A DNA stretch of 64,000 nt from VYFG01 sp965204165. GTDB taxonomy: Bacteria > Pseudomonadota > Gammaproteobacteria > Arenicellales > Poriferihabitantaceae. Shown here one piece after another: positions 36,179-46,262 of this stretch (the stretch's first letter is position 1; the number at the start of each line of letters is the position of its first letter). The stretch covers positions 4,836,001-4,900,000 of the forward strand of contig OZ241969.1 in assembly GCA_965204165.1 (NCBI GenBank), in the 5' to 3' direction. Made by a program: the position numbers and the translations under genes. Under the pieces are notes generated by a model that was not told the DNA's origin, ran no database searches, and saw only the letters and a list, made by a program, of their open reading frames with translations.

Positions 36179-36471
36179 ACCCAGCCTGTCCCGATCGTCC
36201 CGCCCATCCGGTTGAATTCGCCGGATTCCCCGTCGGCCGACGCCCTCTCCGTCATCGAAACGCATCCGGACGTCTACAACACGGGGCTGACCCGGGCGCG
36301 CGGCTGTCGCCGGACGATGGAGTGCGCCGAACACCACACCCCTGACCGGAAGACGGTCCGGTTCGCCCTGAGCCGGAAAAACCCGTTTCCGCACACGCCC
36401 CGTATTTCGGCATCACCGGGGCCTGACGCGCAGGACCGGCAGGGCGCCGGCGGCGCCCCGCCATGTCCGGA

Positions 36472-39463
36472 CTACCAGCGGACCACGCCCCTCAGCAGCA
36501 CGCCGTGCCTCGCGTCCCCGTCCGCGGGCTCGTTCCGCACCGCGTCCAGGCTGAGACCGATGCGCGGCCCTTCCGTCCGGACCGGCTCCAGCCGCCAGCC
36601 CACGCGCCAGTCGGTCGCCCCGCCGTCCGCGCCTGAAAAACCCACGTTCGGCGTGCCCGTGTACCGGCCCCCCGACACCGCAATCCCGTAGCCCGCCTCG
36701 GCGCGGAGACCCCGGCCCGCCTCGAACTCTCCTCCAGGCGCCAGCTCCCGCGCGTCCCTCGCGCCCCACAGACGGTCCGCCGAACCCGAAGGCGTCCCGA
36801 AGGTCGGCGACAGGCTGAACGACAGACCCCGGCCACGCTCGCCCGGGTCCAGCCGCACCGTGGCCGACGCGCCCCATTCCTCGTAATCCGAATCCGCGTG
36901 GGACGCCAGCACCCGCGCCTTCGCCTCCAGCGACAGGCCCGTGGCCGGGTTGGCGTAGCTCACGCCCGCGCCGATCTCCACGCCCGTCCCCGTCTCCGCG
37001 TCCCCGCCGTCATGGCGAAGGCCCAGTTCCAGCACGGGCCGGAGCGTCCTGCCTTCATCGAGCCAGAACGTCCGCCCGCCCTCCAGCAGCACCCGCACCC
37101 GGTTTGTTTTCGCTTCAGTCGCCACGGAGTTCGCGGCCGTGGCGGAGTCCGTCCGCACGTACAGCGCGTCCGCCTTCAGCGCGAGGTCCATGCCGCCTTT
37201 CCCGTATTTTCCGTCTTTCCCGCCCTGCTCCAGCAGCGCGCCCCGGGCCCCCAGGGCGCCCATCCGCATCGACAGGTCCGTCCTCACCGGGGCCGTGCCG
37301 TCGTCGAACGTGATCGCCATGTCGCCGGTGCCCCAGCCCACCAGGCCCCAGGCCGACACCCGGTCCGTGATTTCGTAGCGGCCGTAGGGGCTCACCGTGG
37401 TCATCGCGCTCTCCAGGCTGCCCTTCGCCCCCGTCTGGGCGCCGGAGTCGTCGAACGTGCCCTCGCCCTCGCTCAGGCCGATCGCCACCCCGGCCAGCAT
37501 CCGGCCCCAGTCGGCGTCCGTCCCCAGGGTCCCCGTCGTCACCTCGCCGTCGATGCCGAGGCGGCCGCTGTCGGAAGCCCGCTCGCCGTCGAACCCGCCA
37601 TGCGCCACCCGGCCCCAGGCCGCGAGGCCCGGGCCCGAGCCGTCCATCCGGCCCGCCGTGTGGAACGAACTGCCCAGCAGCATTTCGCGGCCCGTCATCG
37701 AGATCTTGCCCGTGTTTCCTGCTGTTCCCGCAAGGCCGGAATCATTCCAGCGGTCCCCGGCGCCGAGCCGCGCGAACGGATCATGATCGTCCGCCTGCGC
37801 CGGCGAACCGGAACGCTGCGCAAGGCCCGTCAGCACGTCCATCAGCGGATCGCCGTCCTCCCCGCCCGACAGGTCCAGGGGCTGGCCCGCCAGCGTCGCG
37901 TGGGTCCCCGGCGCGAGGTCGCCCTCCAGCCTGCCGGACACCGCGTCCGCCACGTGGCTCCCCGCCGTGCGCCCGAACCGCGACAGCCACGCCCGCTGCA
38001 GCTCGTCGTCGTTCCTGACGACCCCCTTCGCCTCGCGGTGGATCTTGCGCAGGTACGCCCCCCGCGGGTTCGAGAGCTTCAGCCCGAACGTCTCCTTGCC
38101 CTCGTCGATGGCGTCGTCGAGGATCGCCACGCTCACCGTCTTCGCCGTCTCGCCCGCCGCGAAGGTCAGGGTGCCCGACGTCGCCGTGTAGTCCTCGCCC
38201 GCCGTGGCCGTGCCGTCGGCGGTCGCGTAGTCCACCGAGACCGCGCCCGACGCCGCGCGGCTCAGCGTCACCGCGAAGTCGAGGCTCGCGTCCTTGCCTT
38301 CCTTCGCCCGCGCGTCCTGGGCCCGGATGCGCGCCGGGCCCCGGACCTTCGCCGACGCCCCGCCGAGCGCGATCTTCACGTCCTTCCAGGACTCCGGCTT
38401 GACGCGCACCCGCCACAGCACCGGGTCCAGCGGCTCCACGCCCGTCACCTTCCCGGCCGTCACCTTGAACGCGTCGGGAGCGGGCTTCGAGCCCGACTGC
38501 ACGTCCAGCGCGAACGCCGTCCGCCCGTCATGCTCCGCCGGGACCTTGCCGAACTCTACCGCCACGGTCTGGGTTGCCGCCCGCGGCGTCGTCTGCTCGC
38601 CCTTCACCCGGACCCACCCGCTCGAGTGCTCGCTGCGCTCCGACCGCAGCCGGCCCACGAAGGCGCGCACGAACACCCCGGTCGCCACGCCGTTCCTCAG
38701 CCCGGTGATGGTGTAGCCGTTCACACCGGCCTCCACGGCAACGCCGTTGTTGCCCGACGGGTTGGCCCACACGCCCGCCTCCTGGCTCCAGCGCAGCGCG
38801 TGCTGCACCCGCTCCGCAGCGACGCGCGGGTGCGCCACCGCCGTCCAGTTCACCGTCAGGCTGCCGTCGCCCGGCACCACCCGCACGTCGGCCGGCTCCG
38901 GCGTGACCAACACCTCCTGCTGCTGCTGCGGACCCGCCGCGACCCTCGCACTCGACGTGTTCGACAGCGACCGCCCGTCCGGCGTGCACACCGCGCCCGA
39001 CGGCTCGTCGTCGCAGTCCCGCCCGCCAGCGAGCGTCACCGTCACGTCGCTCGGCGACGTCGGCCGCACCGTGACCCGCCACAGCCCGGCGCCGATCTGC
39101 TCAACGCCCGTCACCCGGCCCTGCGTCACCGCGAACGACCACAAGCGCGGCGACCGGCTGAAACTCCCCACCGTCTCGCTCAGACGCACCCGGAACGCGA
39201 ACTCCGTGCCGTCATGCTCCTCCGGCACGTCCTCGAAGACCGCCGTCAGCGGGTCGCCCTGCTGCTCCCCGCCGGAGCCCGGCCCCTCGCCGCCCTCGAA
39301 TTCCGCGGTCCCGGACCCGCCGCCGTAGGCGCTGCCGACGTTGATGTCGTACGTCACCGACGACCTCCCCCGCGGCAGGTACACGGTGACCTGGTTTGTC
39401 ATTATCTGGTTCTCCACGTCCTTCGGGACTCCGAGAAGGCACAGGTTGAACGTGGTGCTCCGC
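36472..39463 (-). pseudogene. Autotransporter 2, C-terminal part (split by IS)
   Basis: About 990 codons carrying repeated stalk units (VPEEHDGTEFAFRVRLSE and VPAEHDGRTAFALDV), an FN3-like unit, a Calx-beta domain (GTATAGEDYTATSGTLTFA, AILDDAIDEGKETFGLKL) and a C-terminal outer-membrane barrel ending GVLLRGVVRW with terminal Trp. It has no start of its own. Joined to 41084-42540 without the IS and one target copy it gives an uninterrupted frame (4335 nt from the ATG at 42435). It is paralogous to the protein at 22288-28725 and convergent with it. Confidence 0.9.
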
Positions 39464-41083
39464 CAGCAATTCCCGCCATCATCTGTAGTCCAATAAAGAC
39501 GTGGGTTTGAGGCGGTGCTGGGGGAAGGCGGTTCGCAGACTTTTCCTGAAAAGGCGGTATGATCCGTCTGATTTCACGATATCGGATGATCTGTCATGTC
39601 GAAAGCCGTGTTTCGCAAGACCCTGAGCGTTCCGGGTCTGCTTCGGGTGGTGCGTGGGCATTTTGATCGCATTGAGGATCCCATCGTGAGCCGGGGCCTG
39701 GCACTGACGGACTGCCTGATGTCGGGTCTGGCGGTATTCGCGCTGAAGTACCCGTCGCTGCTGAGTTTCGAGCAGGACGCACGGGACGAGGGCCGGATCC
39801 GGTCGAACCTCAGGGAACTGTACGGGGTTGGCCGCGCGCCGTCGGACACGGCGATGCGCGAGCGCCTGGACCTGGTGGACCCGCGTGCGCTGCGGGGTGC
39901 CTTCAAGGGTGTGTTCGCGGCCCTTCAGCGTGGCAAGGGTCTGGAGGGTTTCACCTGGCTGGGCCATCATCTGCTGTCGGTGGACGGGACGGGGTACTTC
40001 TCGTCGAAGAGTGTGCATTGCGACCATTGCTGCGAGAAACATCACCGTGACGGCAGCACCACCTGGTACCACCAGATGCTGGGGGCGGTACTGGTCCACC
40101 CGGAGCACCGGGAGGTGTTCCCGCTGGCGCCGGAACCGATCATGCGTTCGGACGGTTCGCGGAAGAACGACTGCGAGCGCAACGCGGCGAAGCGTCTGCT
40201 GCGTGACGTCCGTCGCGAGCATCCGCACCTGAAGCTGCTGGTGGTGGAGGATGCGCTGGCGTCGAACGGGCCGCACATCCGGCTGCTGGGGGAACTGGAC
40301 ATGCGGTATGTCCTGGGCGTGAAGCCGGGGGACCATGGGGAACTGTTCCGCCGTGTCGAGGCCTCGGCGGCGACCCGTACCGTGGAGAGGTCGGAAGGGG
40401 GCGGCAGCCGTTTCCGGTTCCGGTTTCTGAACGGCGTACCGCTGAACCAGGCGAACCCCGATCTGGCAGTGAACTTCCTGGCGTGCCGGGAGACCCGCCC
40501 CGATGGCCGGGAACTGCACTTCTCCTGGGTCACGGACATGGAGGTCACGGAATCGAACGCGCATGACCTGATGCGGGCCGGACGCGCCCGTTGGCGCATC
40601 GAGAACGAGACGTTCAACACCCTGAAGAACCAAGGCTACGGCTTCGAGCACAACTTTGGTCACGGCAAGCGGCATCTGGCGACGGTGTTCGCCCACCTGA
40701 CGATGCTGGCGTTCCTCATCGACCAGGTGCAGCAGCGGTGCTGTGCGCTGTTCCGGGCGGCCCGGGAGAAGGCGGGCGGTTCGAAATACCTGTGGGTGCG
40801 GTTGCGCGGGCTGTTCACGGAGTTCTACATTCCGGACTGGGAGACCCTGTACCGGGCGATCGCGTTCGGGCACCGGAAGACGGAGTTGGTGCCCTTCGAC
40901 ACTTCCTGACCCGGCGGCCGTGTCCGAATATGCAACGGGCCGGTTCTTCGGGGAATCATGTGGCCAGCAGACAATCCGGCACACCGCCCGGAGGGGGTTC
41001 CCTCCCCGCGTAGTCGGGGAACAGGGGCTCAAACCATGAAATCCGCCGAATCCAATCCGTGATAGAATTAGCGGGAATTGCTG
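39464..41083 (+). mobile_element. Complete 1620-bp IS with 9-bp target duplication in autotransporter 2
   Basis: Terminal inverted repeats CAGCAATTCCCGC (39464-39476) and GCGGGAATTGCTG (41071-41083) are perfect over 13 bp. The insertion is flanked by GTGCTCCGC at 39455-39463 and 41084-41092. One intact transposase gene. A 5'-truncated near-identical copy lies at 21153-22099 and a divergent relative at 49948-51566 has the same ends and duplication length. Confidence 0.97.
39596..40909 (+). CDS. DDE transposase (IS4-superfamily-like; often filed as ISNCY)
   Basis: 437 residues, MSKAVFRKTLSVPGLLRVV. Visible core motifs: LSVDGTGYFSS (first Asp), LLVVEDALASNG (second acidic pair) and RWRIENETFNTLKNQGYGFEH, a conserved C-terminal block holding the catalytic Glu. 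HCDHCCEKHH is a possible metal-binding insert. The same protein family is encoded at 50080-51390. I recognise the family by its ENETFNTLKNQG signature but not its formal IS family. The frame is intact and the element's duplication is perfect, so it may be active. Confidence 0.88.
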   Translation: MSKAVFRKTLSVPGLLRVVRGHFDRIEDPIVSRGLALTDCLMSGLAVFALKYPSLLSFEQDARDEGRIRSNLRELYGVGRAPSDTAMRERLDLVDPRALRGAFKGVFAALQRGKGLEGFTWLGHHLLSVDGTGYFSSKSVHCDHCCEKHHRDGSTTWYHQMLGAVLVHPEHREVFPLAPEPIMRSDGSRKNDCERNAAKRLLRDVRREHPHLKLLVVEDALASNGPHIRLLGELDMRYVLGVKPGDHGELFRRVEASAATRTVERSEGGGSRFRFRFLNGVPLNQANPDLAVNFLACRETRPDGRELHFSWVTDMEVTESNAHDLMRAGRARWRIENETFNTLKNQGYGFEHNFGHGKRHLATVFAHLTMLAFLIDQVQQRCCALFRAAREKAGGSKYLWVRLRGLFTEFYIPDWETLYRAIAFGHRKTELVPFDTS

Positions 41084-42437
41084 GTGCTCCGCTGCCCCGC
41101 CTGGATGTAGGCCATCGGATACTTGCGATCGGAATTCAGGAAGACCGGGTCCCACGCATCCATCGGATCGCAATGGCTTACCAGGTCGGGATCCCTCACG
41201 TCCGTCCACACACGGCTGCCGACCCTGCCGTACGTGCCCAGGGATATGATGGTCTCCGCGGCGACCGCCGTGGGCACCGATACGGTCACCGTGTGGGTGC
41301 GCGGCGCCGGGCTCGTCACGGTCACGGTCACAGGCTCCGGCACCTCGACCACGGCCAGAGTCACCGCGAAGTTGCTCGCCCACACGGCGGGGTTTCTTTG
41401 TGGGTCGGTGGGGTGTGGATGACCGTAGGAGCCCCAGCGCATGTCGTCGACGGGCCAGGAGGCGGTGGCCGAAGTGCCACTGGCGGTCAGATTCCTCAGG
41501 GGGAACCGCCTTTCGGCGCCAGCGGGATACTTGACGATCAGCATCAGCGACCTTGCAGCGGTGATCGCGGCGGCGCTGCCCGAGCTCAAGCCCGCGAACA
41601 CAGTGCCGTTGCGGTGATAGAAATCGCTGATGGTGTAGGTATTGCCCGCGTAAGTGAACCTGTTGGCGCCCATCGCGAGGGGGCAAGTGCCCCCCGACAC
41701 ACCGGTCCTGCAGCCGGACGAGTCCGTGCCCCATCGCGTCGGCTCGAGGGCCTTCGCCGCCATCGTGGTGGACCAGATCTGGTTCTTGTCGTGATGCCGG
41801 GTTCCGTCCGGCCAAGTCCACGGCGACTTCGCCGGAATCTCCAGCTTCACCGCGACCTGCTGGCCGTCGGTCCATTGCGGGTCGACATACCAGTTGTGCC
41901 AACCGGTATCGCTAAATCTAACAACTCCACCAACGGGTAGCCGCACAGTGCCGAGATGCAACACCATCCCGTCAAACTTCGACCCTGCTCTCGGGGCCCC
42001 TGCAGGCGAGCCCGGTACTTCTACCCCGCGCAACTGCAACGATACCCGACCATTGTTGTAATAAAGGTTGTTGACGGTATAATCCTCACCGTTGTGCTCG
42101 AGTTCATCTTCCGTGAGCGCCGAGGAGCAGCCAGTGCCATCGCAGCCGAGATACGCCCCGTCGTCGTCGATATCATCGACTGTCAGCGTCGCCGACCAGA
42201 CGGTGGTCTGCGCCGCGGCGGGCGCGGCCGCGAACAGGCCGAGCGCCCCGAGCAGCAGCGCGAGGACGGGGAGGCGGGCGGGGCGGCGCCATGCGGACGC
42301 TGACCGGCGCGAGACCGCCGGAGCGGCGCCATGGCCGCCGGTCGGTCCGGATGAAGGGGAGAGGGGGTTGCGTGCGCGCCCGCCAGCGGCGGCGGCCGGT
42401 TCAGGCGGGCCGGCCTCGCGCCGGACGCACCTCATGC

Positions 42438-42507
42438 CGCTGGCCGCTGGCCGCTGGCCGCTGGCCGCTGGCCGCTGGCCGCTGGCCGCTGGCCGCTGGC
42501 CGCTGGC
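42438..42507 (-). repeat. Heptanucleotide repeat, 10 perfect units (GCCAGCG on minus strand)
   Basis: Seventy bp of perfect 7-bp units between the shared 5' element and the ATG at 42435, equivalent to the 13-unit tract at 22321-22411. Ten and thirteen differ by three units, so both genes are in the same reading register. Confidence 0.95.
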
Positions 42508-42511
42508 AAGG

Positions 42512-42540
42512 CATTTTATCGGCTCCGTCCGGCCTGTCAA
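42512..42540 (-). promoter_or_regulatory. Shared 5' element of autotransporter 2
   Basis: TTGACA (42540-42535), 16-bp spacer, TAAAAT (42518-42513), identical to the element at 22288-22315 but for one spacer base. It includes the TTG start behind GGGAGG (in frame) and the ATG at 42514 behind GGAG (out of frame by one). Confidence 0.55.
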
Positions 42541-42942
42541 CTCCCTCCCGTGACTTTGTTCTTCCCATATCCGGGACGGCGAAATCCACCGCCGGGGCCG
42601 GGTGGCCCGCGGCCATGGAGCCCGGTTGCCGGACGCGTTCTTCTGGCATTGGATCTGTCATTTCGGTTTCTCCCGGTGTGGAGGCTGCAGGCATCGTTGC
42701 GGTCATCAGCATCAGCTCTTCATTCGAAGGACTTGCAAAATTGCCTGAGTGAGCGGGGTTTCGACCGCCAGCAGGCGATTTTCGAAGCAGGGCCAAGGGG
42801 TCGGACGGTGGTATAGTGAGTTCTTGTCCAACACACTGGTTCACCGCACAACCCGATACCCCGTGCGACGACTATATCCAACCTCCGCTACCTTTTCAAG
42901 ACTGACTGACTGACTGATGAACTTTTTTCCGTTATCAATATA
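42541..42942. other. Upstream region of autotransporter 2
   Basis: The first 190 bp (minus strand, 42730-42541) are homologous to 22100-22287 upstream of the first autotransporter, with blocks such as GATGACCGCAACGATGCCTG and GGATATGGGAAGAA shared. Two short frames there begin alike (MTATMPAASTPGE and MTATMPATSTPGE), so a conserved leader peptide is possible. A (GACT)4 microsatellite sits at 42900-42915, just before the next element. Confidence 0.5.
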
Positions 42943-44731
42943 TAGTGTCCGGCAGAAAACCCATAAATTGCTGATTGGAAAGGCGTAATCGGGAAATCGG
43001 CGTGATGAAGATGTCCCGGATTCATCGGCTGGATGGTAAAATCATGGGGAATTTGCTGGTTTTTCCCGAATCTTCGCCCTGGTCCCTACCCGATGAGACA
43101 TACCCTCCATCCCCAACTGGAGATCGGCGCATGCCAGATTGCCGATATCCGGATCGACCCGAAATCCCGGGACGATATCCCCGCGCTCCTGATCGGCCTG
43201 CAGCATCTGTATACCGACGAGTCATTGCGCAACCGTCTGTTCGACCTGCTGGAGCGCGAGGTTCTGCCGGATGTGGACCTGGACACTGGCAGGCCGGGGA
43301 TGCACTTGTGGTCGATTCTGGTGATGGCGATCCTGAAGCAGGGACTGAACTGCGACTTCGACCGTCTTGAGGGACTGGTGAACCACTATGACGTGATCCG
43401 CCAGATGCTGGGGCACAGTGTGTACTCGGACGAGAGTTATTCGGTGCAGCAGATCAAGGACAACGTCAGCCTGCTGACGCCGGGGGTGCTGTCGAAGGTT
43501 GGAGAACTGGTGGTGGAATCGGGCCACCGGGTGTCAAAAAAAAAGCCTGGAGACTGGTTGCGCGGTCGGTGTGATTCCTTCGTGGTGGAAACGGATGTGC
43601 ATTACCCGACGGATACGGGTCTGTTGTGGGATGCGCTGCGCAAGTTGCTTGGCCTGATGCAGGAGGCGGCCCTGGAGGACGGGGTTTCGGGGTGGCGCCA
43701 GGCGAAGGACCGGCGCAGGAAGCTGAAGCGCCTGTTCAACGGGGTTCGACGGGCGCGTGATGCGCACGGCCGCCCGGAGCGGGTGAAGGGTTTTCTCGAT
43801 GCCGCCCGGCAATTGATTGCCCAGGCCGATGGCACTTTGGATGTTCTTGCCGGGATGGCAAGGGTGGAGTGCCGGCTGGTTCGGATGAACCGGATCCGGC
43901 AGTATCTGTGGTATGCCGCCCGGCTTTCGGACCAGGTGGACCGTCGGTTGCTGCGGGGGGAGACGATTCCCCAGGGCGAGAAGATCTACTCGATCTTCGA
44001 GCCCCATACGCGCTGGATCTCGAAGGGGAAGGTGGGCCGGCCGGTGGAACTGGGGGTTCCGGTCTGCGTTCTGGAAGACCAGCACGGCCTGCTGCTGCAC
44101 CATCGGGTGATGTGGAAGGAAAGCGATGTGGAGATCGCGGTGCCGATGGTGGAGGAGGCCAGGGGGAAGTATCCGGACCTGGGGCTTTGCAGTTTCGACA
44201 AGGGGTTTCACAGTCCGGAGAATCGCCGTTGCCTGGATGAATTGCTGGAGGACAATGTCCTGCCCCGCAAGGGCCGCTGGACGCGGGCTGACCGGGTGCG
44301 TGAGACGGGCTCCGTGTTCCGGGCGGCCCGGCAACAGCATCCGGCGATCGAGTCGGCGATCCACAATCTGGAGCACCGGGGTCTGGACCGTGTGCGCAGC
44401 CATGGCGTGGAGGGGTTCGAGCGGACGGTGGCGCTGTCGATACTGGCATGCAACGTGCATCGCGTCGGACGGATGATCCGGGACAGGGCCCGTGAGGCCG
44501 AGCGGCGACGACGGGCGGCATGACGGATCGGCTTTCGTCAGCTGAAGTTGAAAGTCCCGCCCCGACAGGGTGGGCATGGAGCCCAATGTCCGGAATCAGG
44601 CCGAAACGCCCTGACAATCAATTCCCTCTACTGTTTCCCGGAAATCCATAGAGTCACTCAATGACTGGATGCTGGCGAAATATTTTCACGCCGGGAATCC
44701 GTCGGAAATCGGGGTTTTCTGTCTGACACTA
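42943..44731 (+). mobile_element. ISNCY-type insertion sequence
   Basis: 1789 bp with 20-bp terminal inverted repeats, 42943-42962 and 44712-44731 (TAGTGTCCGGCAGAAAACCC against TAGTGTCAGACAGAAAACCC, 18 of 20 identical). One transposase gene. No target duplication longer than TA could be made out. Confidence 0.85.
43093..44523 (+). CDS. ISNCY-family transposase
   Basis: 476 residues from the ATG at 43093 (MRHTLHPQLEIGACQIADI). It matches the ISNCY pattern: IDPKSRDDIPALLIGLQHLY, GRPGMHLWSILVMAILKQG, DNVSLLTPGVLS, RCDSFVVETDVHYPTDTG (catalytic Asp) and LCSFDKGFHSPENR (second Asp), with a Glu-containing C-terminal block (HGVEGFERTVALSILACNV). The frame is intact and the gene sits inside 20-bp inverted repeats. 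Confidence 0.9.
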   Translation: MRHTLHPQLEIGACQIADIRIDPKSRDDIPALLIGLQHLYTDESLRNRLFDLLEREVLPDVDLDTGRPGMHLWSILVMAILKQGLNCDFDRLEGLVNHYDVIRQMLGHSVYSDESYSVQQIKDNVSLLTPGVLSKVGELVVESGHRVSKKKPGDWLRGRCDSFVVETDVHYPTDTGLLWDALRKLLGLMQEAALEDGVSGWRQAKDRRRKLKRLFNGVRRARDAHGRPERVKGFLDAARQLIAQADGTLDVLAGMARVECRLVRMNRIRQYLWYAARLSDQVDRRLLRGETIPQGEKIYSIFEPHTRWISKGKVGRPVELGVPVCVLEDQHGLLLHHRVMWKESDVEIAVPMVEEARGKYPDLGLCSFDKGFHSPENRRCLDELLEDNVLPRKGRWTRADRVRETGSVFRAARQQHPAIESAIHNLEHRGLDRVRSHGVEGFERTVALSILACNVHRVGRMIRDRAREAERRRRAA

Positions 44732-45060
44732 CCTAGTGTAACGTCATGCCTCATGTATCGGATAGAGGCGTTCCAATCTCAGACGTGCATCCTCAGTAGT
44801 GAACTGCTAATCCACCTTGGCCTGGATCCGATCTCGTAAGTCTTGTCAGTCAGCGACCCCACCGGCAAGGACATCTACGCTGTCGATGCGCCCATTCAGG
44901 CATTGGTGGTTCATCACGTTGGGTTCGTCCGAGGCGACCGGAACACTGGCACCCCCTTGAGGCAGCGACATTGCTGATCCAGAATTCCTGTGATAATCGG
45001 GAGCAGCCTCGATCGAACCGCACGTGTTGGACAGGAAGCTTACGTTGGAGCGTTGATTTG
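44732..45060. other. Gene-free stretch before the restriction-modification cassette
   Basis: About 330 bp of non-coding, probably relic sequence in which the base composition falls from GC-rich to AT-rich. No frame of note. Confidence 0.35.
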
Positions 45061-45080
45061 ATATTATATTAGTATAATAT
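45061..45080 (+). promoter_or_regulatory. Perfect palindrome, candidate operator of the RHH regulator
   Basis: ATATTATA-TTAG-TATAATAT is a perfect 8+8 bp inverted repeat that includes TATAAT, 34 bp upstream of the RHH start codon. Ribbon-helix-helix repressors commonly bind such palindromes over their own promoter, so autoregulation of the cassette is likely. Confidence 0.6.
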
Positions 45081-45113
45081 TACAATACAACAAAAATATA
45101 CTTCCTGAATACC

Positions 45114-45338
45114 ATGTCAATATCAAAGACGCCCCAAAGGAAAGACGCTAGGGATATAGAATTAGATAAGATTATCGAGAAAGGCGACGAACGACCCGGT
45201 CGGCGTACAGTGCAGATTTCGTTATCGATTCCAACCAAACTTCTAGATGCGATCGACGAAAGGGCGCAAAATCTTGGGATCTCGAGAGCGGCATTGATAA
45301 AACAGGCCAGTGCGCTTTTCCTTGAAAATAATCAATGA
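45114..45338 (+). CDS. Ribbon-helix-helix regulator of the R-M cassette (74 aa)
   Basis: MSISKTPQRKDARDIELDK is a basic lead-in, followed by a classic RHH: strand RTVQISLSIPTKLLDAID, then two helices ending GISRAALIKQASALFLENN. It lies 24 bp upstream of the methyltransferase gene in the same orientation, downstream of a perfect AT palindrome. A role as controller that times methyltransferase expression is inferred from position; classical controller proteins are HTH, so an RHH would be a variation. Confidence 0.7.
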   Translation: MSISKTPQRKDARDIELDKIIEKGDERPGRRTVQISLSIPTKLLDAIDERAQNLGISRAALIKQASALFLENNQ

Positions 45339-45362
45339 ACAAAAATCTACTTAGGACAATCA

Positions 45363-46262
45363 ATGAGCAAATTACCACACCCAATTCCATACCAGGGAAG
45401 CAAACGCAGACTGGCACCAATAATTTCCAGATATCTACCTGAAAATATAGCGACATTTTACGAACCCTTTGCTGGCTCTGCCGCGATGACGATTTATGCC
45501 GCATACCACAGGCTAGCCAAAAAATTTATCGTAGCCGACAGTCTTGAACCGATTGTGATTCTCCTCCGCTCTATTGTGGAAAATCCTGAGAAAACTGCTT
45601 CCGAATATCGTCAAGTCTGGGAGGGGCAGCAGGAAACCGGCCATGGTTTCTTCAATGAAGTTCGTGAACGCTACAATGCAGAGAGAGATCCGATTGATTT
45701 GTTGTACCTAATCTGTCGCTGCGTCAAGAATTCAGTACGTTTTAACAGTAGGGGGAACTTTACGCAATCTGCGGACAAGCGTCGTCTCGGGATGCACCCA
45801 GATAAGATGCGGACAGCAGTGTTGGGAGTTTCATCGATACTTCAAAATAGGGTCGAGTTTCGTTTCGGTGACTGGCTGGAAACGTCAGCGGATGCGAAGC
45901 CCGGGGACTTCCTATACATGGACCCACCATACCTCGGTACGTCCATTGGTCCAGACAAGCGCTATCACCAGCAACTAATGCAAGAAGACTTGGTTGCCGG
46001 TCTTGAGAATCTACGACAGCGGAAGGTGCCTTTCGCATTGTCATATGACGGAATGACTGGTGAGCGTGAGTATGGACCTCCTCTGCCTGACGAACTTGGA
46101 CTTACTCGCTTATTGCTCTACGCCGGAACTTCCTCTCAGGCAACTCTTTCAGGACGCCATGAGAAGACGGTTGAAAGTTTGTATGTCACTCCCGGCCTTG
46201 CGGAGCCGGTAAATGGTGTGATCCGAATGACACCTGAACAGGTTAGCCTAGAATTTCGATAG
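45363..46262 (+). CDS. Type II adenine-specific DNA methyltransferase (D12/Dam-like)
   Basis: 299 residues, MSKLPHPIPYQGSKRRLAP, with AGGA before the start. Motif X is PYQGSKRRLAP, motif I (SAM binding) FYEPFAGSAAM, and motif IV DPPY within FLYMDPPYLGTS, in the order of the D12 class of N6-adenine methyltransferases. NSVRFNSRGNFTQ is also typical of the class. It is convergent with an HNH nuclease gene and overlaps its 3' end by 15 bp. Low GC relative to the window suggests transfer of the cassette. Recognition sequence unknown. Confidence 0.95.
   Translation: MSKLPHPIPYQGSKRRLAPIISRYLPENIATFYEPFAGSAAMTIYAAYHRLAKKFIVADSLEPIVILLRSIVENPEKTASEYRQVWEGQQETGHGFFNEVRERYNAERDPIDLLYLICRCVKNSVRFNSRGNFTQSADKRRLGMHPDKMRTAVLGVSSILQNRVEFRFGDWLETSADAKPGDFLYMDPPYLGTSIGPDKRYHQQLMQEDLVAGLENLRQRKVPFALSYDGMTGEREYGPPLPDELGLTRLLLYAGTSSQATLSGRHEKTVESLYVTPGLAEPVNGVIRMTPEQVSLEFR

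Larger units (their letters stand above)
29150..36183 (-). mobile_element. IS21-family element, interrupted by a nested transposon
   Basis: Flanked by the 6-bp duplication GCCTGT (29144-29149 and 36184-36189). Both ends carry arrays of about 22-bp repeats of the form ATTCCACGGCAAAGTTGCC in inverted orientation, as in IS21 elements with multiple transposase binding sites. It encodes istA (split) and istB on the minus strand. Removing the nested element (31088-35192) and one 5-bp target copy leaves about 2.9 kb, normal for IS21. It inserted between the two convergent autotransporter genes. Confidence 0.88.
41084..42540 (-). pseudogene. Autotransporter 2, N-terminal part (split by IS)
   Basis: From the TTG at 42540 or the ATG at 42435 (MRCVRREAGPPEPAAAAGG). 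The export segment RRPARLPVLALLLGALGLF ends in APAAAQ, a good signal peptidase site. The exported part has repeated beta units (LEHNGEDYTVNNLYYNNG, MGANRFTYAGNTYTISDFY) and then a VTVTVTSPAPRTHTVTVSV linker. The frame enters the IS and stops at 41068 (QRSTSNSR). Removing the IS restores QRSTTFNLCLLGVPKDVEN. Its 5' region is nearly the same as that of the gene at 22288. Confidence 0.9.

Noticed and set aside
39479..41902. 807-codon minus-strand frame across the IS and the autotransporter
   Set aside because: Its IS part is antisense to the transposase and its remainder is out of frame with the autotransporter.
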